Source: Candidatus Avelusimicrobium intestinale
Lineage (GTDB): Bacteria > Elusimicrobiota > Elusimicrobia > Elusimicrobiales > Elusimicrobiaceae
Length of the DNA: 64,000 bases
Direction of reading: 5' to 3'
Assembly: GCA_902765225.1 (NCBI GenBank)
Contig: CACWYV010000001.1
Coordinates: 422,844 to 486,843 of the forward strand
This document shows positions 25,035-34,440 of the stretch, piece after piece. A program made the position numbers and the translations under genes. Numbering within the stretch: the stretch's first letter is position 1; each line of letters begins with the position of its first letter. The notes below the pieces were generated by a model, which was not told the DNA's origin, ran no database searches, and saw only the letters and a list, made by a program, of their open reading frames with translations.

Positions 25035-26540
25035 TTACTCTTCCAACTTTTTAAGAGTGGGGAACAGAATAATTTCGCGGATAGAATCTTGCCCCGTCAG
25101 CATCATAATGACCCGGTCAATGCCGATTCCCATCCCGCCGGTAGGCGGCATACCGCTTTCCAAGGCTTCAATATAATCACCATCCAGGATGTCGGCATTT
25201 TCGGCATCTTCGCCTTTGGCGGCGGCTTTGGCAGCCGCCTGGTCTTTGAGCCGCTGGAGTTGGTCCGCCGGGTCATTTAACTCGGTATAGGCGTTTCCGA
25301 GTTCTTGACCGTTGACGAACACTTCAAAACGTTCTACCAATTCCGGATCACCGGGCTTCGTTTTGGCAAACGGGCTAACCGCCGTCGGGTAATCTAGTGC
25401 AATAACCGGGTTGTGATAATCGGCTAACAGTTTCCCTTCAAACAATTCATCAAAAAGGGTACTGTCGCTATCGTTTTCCGTAAACTTAACGCCCTGTTCC
25501 CGCGCTACTTCTTCCAATTTGGCGCGGTTGAATTGACGGCCATTCAACACTTCGTGAATGTCGCGCCCGAATTTTTCTTGCCACGCTTGCGGAATGTATA
25601 AGCGTTTAAACGGCGGGCGTAAATCTACTTCATAACCGCGGAATTGTACTTTTTCTACGCCGATGGCTTTGGCGGCATTTCCTAAAATTTCGTCAAATAA
25701 ATCTGCCATGGTGTTGACGTCCCCGTAGGCTTGATACAGTTCCATCATAGTAAACTCCGGGTTGTGGGTGGTATCAATCCCTTCGTTGCGGAACATATGG
25801 CCGATTTCGTAAATCTTGTCCAGTCCGCCTACAATAAGCCGTTTGTGGTGTAATTCCAAGGCAATACGCATATAAAGCGGCATTTTAAGTGCGTTGTGAT
25901 ACGTTTCAAAAGGCCGGGCAATGGCCCCGCCCGAAGACGGATTTAACACCGGGGTTTCCACTTCTAAAAATCCCTTTTCGTCCAAGGTTTTGCGGATAGA
26001 AGAAATAATTTTGGCGCGTTTGACAAAAATTTCTTTTACTTCTTCATTGGCAATCAAATCCAAATGGCGTTTGCGGAAGCGGACCTCGGTATCTTGCAGG
26101 CCGTGGTATTTTTCCGGCATGGGGCGAATGGCCTTGGAGAGTAACGTCAGCGCAGTTACCTTAATGGTTTTTTCTCCGGTTTTGGTAACAAATATGTGTC
26201 CTTTGACGGATATAAAATCGCCCACGGAGATATGTTTTTTAAAAAATTGGTACGGTTCTTCGCCTACTTGGTCTTTGGCCACGTATAGTTGTACCTTGCC
26301 CGAAAAATCACGCAAGTGAGCAAAAGCCGCTTTTCCCATCAGGCGCAATTGGACCAAACGCCCGGCAGTGGATACTTCGGTATTTTCAGCCGATTCTTTA
26401 GCCGCCAAACAAGAAACGTTTTTTTCACAACGGTTGGGATAGGGGGAAATACCTAAGGAACGGATCTCGGCTACTTCTGCGTAGCGTTGTTTGATAATTT
26501 CATCCAACGAATGGGTATGTTGGGGTGTGTTTTCTGCCAT
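25035..26540 (-). CDS. lysS: Lysyl-tRNA synthetase (class II)
   Basis: 501 aa. The N-terminal OB-fold anticodon domain spans about 50-165 (LRLMGKAAFAHLRDFSGK). The class II catalytic core has motif 2 (FRNEGIDTTHNPEFTMMEL) and motif 3 (GMGIGIDRVIMMLT). It charges tRNA-Lys. AGAGG precedes the ATG. Normal length, no oddities. Confidence 0.97.
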   Translation of the reverse strand: MAENTPQHTHSLDEIIKQRYAEVAEIRSLGISPYPNRCEKNVSCLAAKESAENTEVSTAGRLVQLRLMGKAAFAHLRDFSGKVQLYVAKDQVGEEPYQFFKKHISVGDFISVKGHIFVTKTGEKTIKVTALTLLSKAIRPMPEKYHGLQDTEVRFRKRHLDLIANEEVKEIFVKRAKIISSIRKTLDEKGFLEVETPVLNPSSGGAIARPFETYHNALKMPLYMRIALELHHKRLIVGGLDKIYEIGHMFRNEGIDTTHNPEFTMMELYQAYGDVNTMADLFDEILGNAAKAIGVEKVQFRGYEVDLRPPFKRLYIPQAWQEKFGRDIHEVLNGRQFNRAKLEEVAREQGVKFTENDSDSTLFDELFEGKLLADYHNPVIALDYPTAVSPFAKTKPGDPELVERFEVFVNGQELGNAYTELNDPADQLQRLKDQAAAKAAAKGEDAENADILDGDYIEALESGMPPTGGMGIGIDRVIMMLTGQDSIREIILFPTLKKLEE

Positions 26541-26609
26541 AAAAAACCTCTTTTTAATCAGTAATCTACTTATATTTTACCAAATTGGTATAGCCCCGCG
26601 CCGAAAAAG

Positions 26610-26618
26610 TGATACAAT
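26610..26618 (+). promoter_or_regulatory. Extended -10 of leaderless ankyrin gene
   Basis: TGATACAAT; exactly 6 nt (ACAAGT) separate it from the ATG at 26625. No ribosome site is present. Confidence 0.6.
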
Positions 26619-26624
26619 ACAAGT

Positions 26625-27251
26625 ATGAATAAAAATTTTGTGATTATTGTAGGAGCTGTCCTGCTTTTGTTCAGCGGTGGTTTTTTTTACCGCTATCGTT
26701 CCAATGCGGCCGATGAACGCGGAGCTACCCGCTTGATGCGTTCTTTTGAGCAAGAAACAGACGAACAGGCGCAACTGCGTTTAATCCGGCGTGCCAACGA
26801 TATCAACGAACAAGACCGGTACGGTCGGACTGCCTTGTTTTATGCCTTGCGGCATGATGCGGACTCACAAATGGTACGGCATCTGTTGCGGGTAGGGGCT
26901 GACGTGAACATCAAAGAAGCGACCGGACAGACCGTCCTTATGTGGGCGGCCCGGTACAGTTCTTCTCCGGATGTTCTGCAGCAGTTATTGGCGGCCGGGG
27001 CTCAGGTCAACGAGGCCAGTAGGGAGGGATATACGGCCTTGATGTTGGCGTGTCAATTTAATAAGCCGGAAATGGTAAAGGTATTGGTTCGGGCCGGTGC
27101 AGATTGTGATTTAAAAAATGAAAACGGCAAAACGGCCGGCGCATTCCTGGCGGAAAATAAGCGTTTTTCGGAAGTGGAAAAAGCCGACTTTTTGTTAGCT
27201 TTTAAAGTTCTTTCTATCATTGGCCCGCGCCCGGCTGTCGTTGATAAATAA
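26625..27251 (+). CDS. Membrane-anchored ankyrin-repeat protein
   Basis: 208 aa: an N-terminal membrane anchor (FVIIVGAVLLLFSGGFFYRY) and four ankyrin repeats (YGRTALFYALRHD, TGQTVLMWAARYS, EGYTALMLACQFN, NGKTAGAFLAENK). It is divergent in sequence from the two ankyrin lipoproteins and has no lipobox. The start appears leaderless. It precedes the Lol permease gene by 44 nt. Function unknown beyond protein binding. Confidence 0.82.
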   Translation: MNKNFVIIVGAVLLLFSGGFFYRYRSNAADERGATRLMRSFEQETDEQAQLRLIRRANDINEQDRYGRTALFYALRHDADSQMVRHLLRVGADVNIKEATGQTVLMWAARYSSSPDVLQQLLAAGAQVNEASREGYTALMLACQFNKPEMVKVLVRAGADCDLKNENGKTAGAFLAENKRFSEVEKADFLLAFKVLSIIGPRPAVVDK

Positions 27252-27283
27252 GGCAAAGGCGGCGGGTTTTTTGGATTATTTAG

Positions 27284-27289
27284 TACAAT
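27284..27289 (+). promoter_or_regulatory. -10 box of leaderless lol permease gene
   Basis: TACAAT with exactly 6 nt (ATCTCT) before the ATG at 27296; no ribosome site. Confidence 0.5.
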
Positions 27290-27295
27290 ATCTCT

Positions 27296-28513
27296 ATGAC
27301 TTTTGAATATTTTATCGCCCTGCGTTATCTGTTGCGCCGTCAAGGTATTTTCGCTTTTATTACTACAATTATCGGCGTGGCGGGCGTTTCCGTGGGCGTG
27401 GCGGCCTTGATTACTACATTATCCGTGATGAACGGTTTTCAAACCGATATTAAAGAAAAAATTATCGGTGCCCAAAGCCACATCTTAATTTTCGGAAAGA
27501 TGACCCCGGCTGTTTATAAAGAAAAAATGGCCCAAATTCAGGCACTTCCCTTGGTACAGGCCACTGCTCCGCATATTTATGGGCAGGGTATTATCACTTA
27601 CGAGGGCCAAAGTTTGGGACTGGTCGTTCGGGGGTTGGATCCGGAGCAAGAGAAAAACATTAATACGTTGGTTTCCTCGCTCACAGAGGGCACGTTTACG
27701 CCGCAATGGGAAAAGGATGCCCCGCCGCCATTGGTGTTGGGTACGGAACTGGCTGATAGTTTGGGCTTGGATATAGATGATGAAGTAGTGCTTATTTCCC
27801 CGCAATCCATTTCCACCGGGGGAGGAATGTTCCCCAAAATGAAGCGCTTTCGCATCAGCGGTTTCTTGCGCACCGGGTATTACGAATTTGACCACTCTAT
27901 CGCCTATACACTTTTGCCGTATGCCAGTGAGTTTTTAGGGTTGGAAAAAGGCGTGACGGGGATTGCCGTAAAATTAAAAAATATCAATACGGCTGAGGAA
28001 GTTGCCGGACAAATTCAAGATTTAATCGGGTATGGATATTCGGTGCGTACCTTTGCCCAAATGAATAGCACGCTTTATGCAGCCCTTAAGTTGGAAAAGA
28101 CGATGATGTTCATTATTCTATTTTTAATTATTGGGGTGGCTTCGCTCAATATTGCCAGCAATTTGATTTTATTGGGAGCCGAAAAATTGCGCGATATCGG
28201 TATTATGCGTTCTATGGGAGCCAGCCCCCGGCAAATCCGCTCTATCTTTATGCGTGAAGCTTTAATTATTGCTACGTTAGGGATTGTTTTGGGGTTGTTA
28301 TTGGCGTGTTTGTTATGTTGGGTAATTGCCACCTTTGATATTGTGGAATTACCGGGAGACATTTATTATTTAACCAAAGTGCCCGTCCGAATGCAGGGAT
28401 GGGATATTGTGGCGGTGGTGGTGGGCAGTTACCTCATTTGTTTGCTAGCCGGCTTATATCCGGCGCTAAAAGCCTCCCGCGTACATCCCACAGACGCGAT
28501 ACGCTACGGGTGA
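27296..28513 (+). CDS. Lipoprotein-releasing ABC transporter permease (LolC/LolE type)
   Basis: 405 aa. The topology is one N-terminal membrane helix, a large periplasmic domain (about 50-265) and three C-terminal helices, with the family motifs RGLD, SMGAS and YPALKASRVHPTDAIRYG. LolCDE extracts mature lipoproteins from the inner membrane for outer-membrane delivery. Only one permease gene is present beside lolD, so it may work as a homodimer. No ribosome site is visible; the TACAAT box lies 6 nt upstream. Confidence 0.9.
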   Translation: MTFEYFIALRYLLRRQGIFAFITTIIGVAGVSVGVAALITTLSVMNGFQTDIKEKIIGAQSHILIFGKMTPAVYKEKMAQIQALPLVQATAPHIYGQGIITYEGQSLGLVVRGLDPEQEKNINTLVSSLTEGTFTPQWEKDAPPPLVLGTELADSLGLDIDDEVVLISPQSISTGGGMFPKMKRFRISGFLRTGYYEFDHSIAYTLLPYASEFLGLEKGVTGIAVKLKNINTAEEVAGQIQDLIGYGYSVRTFAQMNSTLYAALKLEKTMMFIILFLIIGVASLNIASNLILLGAEKLRDIGIMRSMGASPRQIRSIFMREALIIATLGIVLGLLLACLLCWVIATFDIVELPGDIYYLTKVPVRMQGWDIVAVVVGSYLICLLAGLYPALKASRVHPTDAIRYG

Positions 28514-28517
28514 TACT

Positions 28518-29183
28518 ATGATTACACTGGAGCATTTAACCAAAATTTACGGACAAGGCCAAGAAAATTTATGCGTGCTGGAAGATGTGTCGCTAACGTT
28601 CCGGCGCGGGAAATTTTCCGTGTTATTAGGGCCCAGCGGTTCGGGGAAGAGTACGCTTCTTAATTTAATTGCAATGCTGGATAAACCCACCAGCGGCCGT
28701 ATTTTTGTGGATGGAGCGGAGCTCACGGCACTCAAAAGCGAAACAGCACGTTCGTCTATGCGGCTGCAGAAAATGGGGTTTGTATTTCAGTTTGACGGAC
28801 TCTTACCGGAATTTTCGCTGGCGGAAAATGTAGATATGCCGGCACGCCTTTGCGGTAAGCCCGATTTGAAGCAAGCCACGAAACTGCTGGAAAGATTTGG
28901 TTTAGGAAATATCGGTCACAAACTGCCGGCAGATGTTTCCGGCGGGGAAAAACAACGGGCCAGTATTGCCCGGGCCCTGCGCAACCGGCCTTTAGTATTG
29001 TTGGCTGATGAGCCGACCGGTAATTTGGATGCGGCCCGCAAAGTGCAGGTGTTTAAAGATTTTGCCCAAATGAGCCGTCAGGAAGGTCTAACCATTGTGA
29101 TGGTAACGCATGATGTACACGCGGCCGATTACGCAGATGATGTATATAATCTGGAGAACCGAAAATTGGTACCGGTTAAATAA
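28518..29183 (+). CDS. lolD: Lipoprotein-releasing ABC transporter ATPase LolD
   Basis: 221 aa ATPase: Walker A GPSGSGKSTLLN (38-49), Q-loop, ABC signature VSGGEKQRASIARAL, Walker B VLLADEPTGNLD and switch His in MVTHD. It begins 4 nt after the permease stop and energises it. Confidence 0.93.
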   Translation: MITLEHLTKIYGQGQENLCVLEDVSLTFRRGKFSVLLGPSGSGKSTLLNLIAMLDKPTSGRIFVDGAELTALKSETARSSMRLQKMGFVFQFDGLLPEFSLAENVDMPARLCGKPDLKQATKLLERFGLGNIGHKLPADVSGGEKQRASIARALRNRPLVLLADEPTGNLDAARKVQVFKDFAQMSRQEGLTIVMVTHDVHAADYADDVYNLENRKLVPVK

Positions 29184-29207
29184 TGCCCAAATGCGGCGGG
29201 AGGTTGT

Positions 29208-29831
29208 ATGGAGATTATAGAAGCACGGACGGGGATTCTTTCTATTTTTGCGTTAGCGTTGGCGTGGTTTTTTCTGCAAAAATACGCGCATAGTCCTGTT
29301 AAAAAATTATTGGATAGAGCCGCTAACAACGACCCCGAGGCCCAATACCAAATGGGGCTGTTGTACTACAAAGGTCAATCAGTTCCCCGTAATGCGCAAA
29401 AAGCATTTTCTTGGTTTGAAACGGCGGCCCAGAACGGACACGTCCGCGCGCAAGTGGCGGTGGCCGGTTTATACCATGCGGGAACCGGATGTGAGCAAAG
29501 TGCCCAAAAAGCATTTGAATGGTACCAACATGCTTCCAAAACGGGAGATTTGGAAGCGCGTGTTAATTTGGCCATTTGTTATTTGCGGGGAATCGGTACC
29601 GACAAAGACGAACACAAAGGATTTGAAACTATGAAAGCTGCCGCCGACGACAGAAGCCCTATTGCTATTACGCTGTTGGGAGATTTGTATGCTACCGGCC
29701 GCGGTACGGATAAAAACCCCGACTCGGCCCTAAAGCAATATTTAACAGCGGCCAAAGAGGGCGAACCTTTCGCCCAACAGCGGCTCAAAGAAATAAAAGA
29801 AAAAAAAGAGAAGCAAGAGATGGCTTCCTAA
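29208..29831 (+). CDS. Membrane-anchored Sel1-repeat protein
   Basis: 207 aa: N-terminal membrane segment (ILSIFALALAWFFLQKYA) and about four to five Sel1-like repeats (AQYQMGLLYYKGQ, AQVAVAGLYHAGTG, ARVNLAICYLRGIGTD, ITLLGDLYATGRGTD). The C-terminal tail is charged. GGGAGG is well placed before the ATG. It follows lolD by 24 nt and may be co-transcribed. Likely a scaffold; partner unknown. Confidence 0.85.
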   Translation: MEIIEARTGILSIFALALAWFFLQKYAHSPVKKLLDRAANNDPEAQYQMGLLYYKGQSVPRNAQKAFSWFETAAQNGHVRAQVAVAGLYHAGTGCEQSAQKAFEWYQHASKTGDLEARVNLAICYLRGIGTDKDEHKGFETMKAAADDRSPIAITLLGDLYATGRGTDKNPDSALKQYLTAAKEGEPFAQQRLKEIKEKKEKQEMAS

Positions 29832-32192
29832 TTATAGGGCAATTTTCAGATGCCGTGCCAACGCACGCAAAATAGCTTTGTTTTTGGCTTGCGGCCCTAG
29901 GCTTTCAATTCCCAAAAACACAAATTCCTGTGCTTTAATCGTGTCGGGAGTAAACCCAAAAATATCACTGTAGTTCAAAAACTCCATGAGTTTCAACGCC
30001 GTTGTTTTTTCATCGGGGTTTCGCGCAAACGCAAATGCTAAGTTGGTCAATTTTTCCGTCACTGTTTCGCTGATGCGGTCCGCTATATTAAGTCCCAGTG
30101 CCTTAACATCTTCCATCAATTCTTCCAACGCTCCGATGTTGATATCGGCGGCGCGGATTTCCGCCTTCAAATCTTCCGCCAGTACAAACTCGGCCACGGT
30201 GCGGAAATTTTGCGGAATCGGCGCGCCAATGGCTTGCAATCCACGCACGAGGGGATATTGTATTTCAAACAAACGGGAAAACTCTTTGTCCGTTTGTGCA
30301 TCCATTTTGCTCAGGGTACTTTCCATGACGTTGCGGCGGACGTCGCTTAACATAGAAGCCACGGGGTATTGTTGTGAAAAATGAGACAGAATATAGGGTT
30401 GGATTTCTTCGTACCGTTGGTCCTTGAACAAATCAATCAGTTCATCTAAAACGGCTGCGTCATTGTCGCCGGCAGGTTGGGCCGTGCACAGAAAATCGGC
30501 TGCGCTCCGGCGGAAAACCGCAAAACAAAATTTTTGTTCCAGTAAGGTAACGGTGGATTTTAACGTGATATGTCCTGCCCACAATTGCATTCCGTTAGCG
30601 GATTTTTTGCGGGGTTCAAACGCTAACACTTCACATGCATAAGCACGGCGCGGATTGACCGGAGCATCAGCCAAGAGAGAAATGATGTGCTGCAGGGCAA
30701 TCTTTTCGGCCGGCATGGCTTGCGGTTTTACATAGCGCTCATATACGCGGGCCCCATTTTTCATTTCTTTAATATTGCTGGGAGCCAGTGCCAATTTTTC
30801 TATAAAAAGCGGTTCTAAGTCTCTGCCGGTCAGCCGGCGGTTGAGTTCCAGCGCGCGGCAAGCGTATTGCATAATTTGCACGGTTTCTATACCGCTGATT
30901 TCGTCAAAAAACCAACCGCAACTGGTGTACATAAACAAAGCATTTTTTTGCATTTCAAGCAGCATCAGCGCCCCGGCCCGGTCGTTCCAGGCTTTTTCGG
31001 TAGCGTGACGCAGGAAGAAACGGTGTTGGGCATCCAAACTGCGATCCATCATTAACTCAATGTAATCGTTGCGGGCGGCCCACGGGTCTTTAAAATATTC
31101 CCGGCCCAGTGTTTCAAAGGTTTTGATGCCTTCGTCGCGTACAAAATCCAACGCGGTGCGTAACGGGCCGCGCCATTTTTGATTCCACCCCGGCCGGCCG
31201 GAGTTACACCCGCAGTTGGCTCTCCAGCGTTCCACGCCGTGGCAACAACTCCAGGAGGAGTTTTCTACGATTTGGGCTTCGTATTGCGGCGGGAATTTTT
31301 CTAAAAATTCCCCATAAACAGTTAATTCCACATCGGGTGTTTCTTCTACTTTTTTAAGACAATAGGCCAGGGCCATATCGGCAAATTTTTGGTGGTGCCC
31401 ATACGTTTCACCGTCAGTGGCGATGTGCATGAGTTGGGCCTCTTCCCGCTCGGTGTAAGCACTGAATAACCGCGATACAAATTTTTCCCCGGAGGATAAC
31501 GTATCCGAAAAAGCAATTCCCTGCGAAACGGGGCCGTCGTAAAAAAACAAAGTGATGGATTTGCCGTTAGGTAGCCGGCACAAATACGCTCGTTTGGGGT
31601 CCACTGCGGCGCCGACTTCCTGCCATTTTTCCGTGCCGATTTTCCGCACGCGGGCGCATTGGCCGGGGGCCAAAATCACAAATTTCATTCCGGCATCTGC
31701 CAGCGCGCATAAAGTAGGCGTATCGCAAGCGGTTTCGGCTAACCACAATGCTTCCGGCGTGCGGCCGAAGCGTTTTTCAAAATCAACGATTCCCCACTTG
31801 ATTTGGGTTTCTTTATCGTGTTCGTTGGCCAGCGGCAAAATGATGTGGTTATATACTTGTGCAATTGCACTTCCGTGACCGCCAAAGCGTTGGCGGCTGA
31901 TTTTGTCCGCTTCCAAGATGGCTTGATATACTTCCGGTTCTTTTTTCTCCATCCACGAAAGTAACGTCGGACCGAAGTTAAAACTGATGCGGGAATAGTT
32001 GTTTGTAAGTTGAATTAAATTTTGTTGTCCGTCCAATAAACGTGCCAACGCATTGGGGGAATAGCACTCCGCGCAAATACGCTGGTTCCAATCGTGATAC
32101 GGTTGGGCACTGTCTTGCCGTTCAATTTCCTCCAGCCAGGCATTTTCGCGCGGGGGTTGATAAAAATGGCCGTGTATGCATAAATACTTCAT
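29832..32192 (-). CDS. Glycoside hydrolase family 57 protein (DUF3536 type)
   Basis: 786 aa cytosolic protein. The GH57 barrel occupies about 1-330: it begins MKYLCIHGHFYQPPRENAW, with the nucleophile region ALWLAETACD (Glu153) and the acid/base region IATDGETYGHH (Asp260). The long C-terminal part is the helical DUF3536 region. GH57 enzymes act on alpha-glucans such as glycogen; the exact reaction is not known for this subgroup. A start 18 nt further upstream exists, but ATG 32192 begins the conserved sequence and has TACAAT exactly 6 nt before it, suggesting a leaderless mRNA. Confidence 0.87.
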   Translation of the reverse strand: MKYLCIHGHFYQPPRENAWLEEIERQDSAQPYHDWNQRICAECYSPNALARLLDGQQNLIQLTNNYSRISFNFGPTLLSWMEKKEPEVYQAILEADKISRQRFGGHGSAIAQVYNHIILPLANEHDKETQIKWGIVDFEKRFGRTPEALWLAETACDTPTLCALADAGMKFVILAPGQCARVRKIGTEKWQEVGAAVDPKRAYLCRLPNGKSITLFFYDGPVSQGIAFSDTLSSGEKFVSRLFSAYTEREEAQLMHIATDGETYGHHQKFADMALAYCLKKVEETPDVELTVYGEFLEKFPPQYEAQIVENSSWSCCHGVERWRANCGCNSGRPGWNQKWRGPLRTALDFVRDEGIKTFETLGREYFKDPWAARNDYIELMMDRSLDAQHRFFLRHATEKAWNDRAGALMLLEMQKNALFMYTSCGWFFDEISGIETVQIMQYACRALELNRRLTGRDLEPLFIEKLALAPSNIKEMKNGARVYERYVKPQAMPAEKIALQHIISLLADAPVNPRRAYACEVLAFEPRKKSANGMQLWAGHITLKSTVTLLEQKFCFAVFRRSAADFLCTAQPAGDNDAAVLDELIDLFKDQRYEEIQPYILSHFSQQYPVASMLSDVRRNVMESTLSKMDAQTDKEFSRLFEIQYPLVRGLQAIGAPIPQNFRTVAEFVLAEDLKAEIRAADINIGALEELMEDVKALGLNIADRISETVTEKLTNLAFAFARNPDEKTTALKLMEFLNYSDIFGFTPDTIKAQEFVFLGIESLGPQAKNKAILRALARHLKIAL

Positions 32193-32198
32193 ATATAT

Positions 32199-32204
32199 AT
32201 TGTA
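32199..32204 (-). promoter_or_regulatory. -10 box of leaderless GH57 gene
   Basis: TACAAT on the minus strand, 6 nt (ATATAT) before the ATG at 32192; no ribosome site. Confidence 0.5.
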
Positions 32205-32258
32205 ACCCATTTGACGCTTTGCGGGGCAGTTTAATTTAACTTTATCAGGAAAAACCGC

Positions 32259-32287
32259 TTGATTTTCCGCTCTAACAAGTCTATACT
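32259..32287 (+). promoter_or_regulatory. Promoter of PIN-PhoH gene
   Basis: TTGATT, 17 nt, TATACT; about 38 nt before the start codon. Confidence 0.65.
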
Positions 32288-32325
32288 ATGAATAGCGGTA
32301 TGCCGTCAAACTGAGGAGAATTTCC

Positions 32326-33651
32326 ATGAAAAAAACTTTTATTTTGGATACCAACGTATTGCTACATGATGTTAATTGTTTGCACGCATTTGAAGATAAT
32401 GACATCATCATTCCCATGGCAGTCATTGAAGAACTGGATGCCTTCAAGAACGAAAGCGATACCCGCGGGAAAAATGCCCGTATGGTTTCGCGCGAGTTGG
32501 ACAAAATGCGCACCCAGGGAAAATTAAACGAAGGAGTTTCTCTTCCCACCGGCGGTACGTTGAAGATTGTATTGGATAAACCCAATGCGTTGCCACAGTC
32601 GTTGGCATTCAATAAGGCCGACAATGCCATCTTGAACACAGCATATATTTTGGGTAAGAAAGAAGGTTCCTACAAGAAGAATGCGCGCCCAGTGTTTGTG
32701 GTCACAAAAGATATTAATATGCGCTTAAAGGCGGAAGCCCTGGGACTGGATGCCCAAGATTACACCAGTGATAAAGTCAACGTGGACGAATTATACACTG
32801 GTGTGACGGAAGCCACCGTAACGCCCGCCCAAATAGATACGTTTTACCAAACTAAAAAGTTAGAGATGGACCCCCAGCTGTATGTGCCCAACCAGTTTGT
32901 TATTTTGAAAACGGATGATGGTAGTAAAAAATCGGCCATCGGACGTATTTCTAATGACGGAAATTTTGTACTGCACCCGTTATCCGGGCAGGACCCGGTG
33001 GCTTGGGGTATTAAGCCGCTCAATAAAGAGCAGCGGTTTGCCATGGAACTTTTGTTGGATGACAGTTTGGACATTGTAACCTTGGTGGGAACGGCCGGTA
33101 CCGGTAAAACGCTTATTACGTTGGCGACCGGGTTGCAACGCACCATGGACGAAAATGCTTACCGCCGGTTGGTGGTGTGCCGTTCCATTGTGCCGGTAGG
33201 GAAGGATTTGGGCTTTCTGCCGGGTACAAAAGAAGAAAAACTAGAGGCCTGGATGGGGGCCATCTATGACAACTTGGCCTTTTTGGCGGACCGCAAAAAC
33301 CCGGATGAAGGCGAAGAAAAAGCGCATTATTTATTGGATAGCGGCAAAATTGAAATTGCTTCTGTTACCCATATGCGCGGGCGTTCGTTGCCGGGGCAGT
33401 ATATGATTGTAGATGACGCGCAGAATTTAACACCGCACGAAATGAAAACGATTCTCACGCGTGCGGGTGACGGTACCAAAGTAGTGGTCACCGGGGACCC
33501 GTACCAAATTGATACGCCGTATTTGGATGTGCAATCCAACGGGCTGACGTACTTGGTGGACCGGATGCGCGGGCAGAAGTCCTACGGTCATATTACGTTT
33601 ACCAAAACGGAGCGCAGCCGCTTGGCGGATTTGGCTTCCAAGTTGTTATAA
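32326..33651 (+). CDS. PIN-PhoH fusion protein (PhoH2 type)
   Basis: 441 aa. An N-terminal PIN nuclease domain (about 1-145: FILDTNVLLHD with Asp8, VIEELDAF, KADNAILNTAY) is fused to a PhoH ATPase (about 225-441: Walker A VGTAGTGKT, Walker B MIVDDAQNL, VVVTGDPYQID). PhoH2 proteins combine RNA unwinding and RNase activity in the cases studied. TGAGGAG precedes the ATG. It is not next to an antitoxin gene. Confidence 0.92.
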   Translation: MKKTFILDTNVLLHDVNCLHAFEDNDIIIPMAVIEELDAFKNESDTRGKNARMVSRELDKMRTQGKLNEGVSLPTGGTLKIVLDKPNALPQSLAFNKADNAILNTAYILGKKEGSYKKNARPVFVVTKDINMRLKAEALGLDAQDYTSDKVNVDELYTGVTEATVTPAQIDTFYQTKKLEMDPQLYVPNQFVILKTDDGSKKSAIGRISNDGNFVLHPLSGQDPVAWGIKPLNKEQRFAMELLLDDSLDIVTLVGTAGTGKTLITLATGLQRTMDENAYRRLVVCRSIVPVGKDLGFLPGTKEEKLEAWMGAIYDNLAFLADRKNPDEGEEKAHYLLDSGKIEIASVTHMRGRSLPGQYMIVDDAQNLTPHEMKTILTRAGDGTKVVVTGDPYQIDTPYLDVQSNGLTYLVDRMRGQKSYGHITFTKTERSRLADLASKLL

Positions 33652-33665
33652 AGGATTCTTTAGAC

Positions 33666-33700
33666 AAAAAAATCCCCGCCTTTACAGGTGGGGATTTTTT
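33666..33700. terminator. Bidirectional terminator (phoH / pilin)
   Basis: AAAAAATCCCCGCC / GGTGGGGATTTTTT stem (13 bp with one G-T pair), TTTACA loop; T-runs on both strands between convergent genes. Confidence 0.85.
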
Positions 33701-33710
33701 GGTGGGAAGT

Positions 33711-34328
33711 TTAATGAAAAGAATATGCCATAAATCCACCGCCACTGTTCACGTAGCCCGTCGTTGTACCTGTCACACTTTGGCACAACGCGTTTGCTCG
33801 CTGGCTGGCGGTAGGGCGGGCCCAGCACTGTGTTAAATGTTGGGGGGAGTGCTTGTATCCCCAACGCATTTTGTATCCGGCAGATTCGCTATTGCTCAGT
33901 TTTACATAGCAAACCCCATAACTCGTATAGTGTAAGTAACAATATCCCCATTGGTAGGTGTAGGTCTCGGTCTCGGAAGAGACGGAAGTGGATTGCGGGG
34001 CAGGTACATCGGCCCCCAGTTCATCCCAATGCCACGTATAGCGGTTATTTATTAAGAAGTAAACATCTTGTGCTTTATAGATAGTATCCATGAGTGTCAT
34101 GGCTTGGGTGTATCTGGATTTATCTACCGCTTTTTGGTACTGTGGCACGGCAATAGAGGCCAAAATGCCAATGATAAGGACAACTACCAGAAGTTCAATG
34201 AGCGTGAAAGCGGAGGGATTGCGCATCAAGTGCGCAATGACACCAGAGTTATTATTTACAACGTGGGAAGGCCTCCCCACCGACGGGGGGGGGGTATGAA
34301 TAAAGTTTTCCTTTTGCGGCCGTGCCAT
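33711..34328 (-). CDS. Type IV pilin-like protein with long REP-containing leader
   Basis: 205 aa. About 39 residues precede the cleavage region SAFTLIELLVVVLIIGIL, far longer than usual prepilin leaders. The leader reads MARPQKENFIHTPPPSVG, then VIAHLMRNP, and is homologous to that of the pilin at 54660. It is coded by a run of ten C (34285-34294) and by a palindrome (34218-34238). In the mature part the hydrophobic helix is canonical and the globular domain has cysteines (WGYCYLHY, GVCYVKL, TQCWARP, ALCQSV). GGAG lies 5 nt before the ATG at 34328, so the longer frame is rejected. The cut may lie at A/F rather than the usual G/F. Confidence 0.83.
   Translation of the reverse strand: MARPQKENFIHTPPPSVGRPSHVVNNNSGVIAHLMRNPSAFTLIELLVVVLIIGILASIAVPQYQKAVDKSRYTQAMTLMDTIYKAQDVYFLINNRYTWHWDELGADVPAPQSTSVSSETETYTYQWGYCYLHYTSYGVCYVKLSNSESAGYKMRWGYKHSPQHLTQCWARPTASQRANALCQSVTGTTTGYVNSGGGFMAYSFH
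34218..34238. repeat. REP-like palindrome inside a pilin leader
   Basis: ATTGCGCA TCAAG TGCGCAAT, a perfect 8-bp stem with a 5-nt loop, read in frame as VIAHLMRNP. The counterpart in the other long-leader pilin (55216-55234) has a different stem and a similar loop (ACAAG). Confidence 0.7.
34285..34294. repeat. Ten-base G/C homopolymer in a pilin leader
   Basis: Ten consecutive G on the plus strand (ten C in the coding strand), coding for TPPP. Loss or gain of one base would frameshift the pilin. Confidence 0.85.
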
Positions 34329-34386
34329 AATATCTCCAAATAATTTATAGAAATTATACCTATACCAGTATATCAAATTTTTCCGC

Positions 34387-34413
34387 AAAAAACCCCCGCC
34401 AAAAAGCGGGGGT
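34387..34413 (-). terminator. Terminator of rplM-rpsI
   Basis: Minus strand ACCCCCGC/GCGGGGGT stem with a TTTTTG loop, followed by TTTTTTGCGG. Confidence 0.8.
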
Positions 34414-34440
34414 GTAAACAAATGCTTCCTTCGGTTCCAA

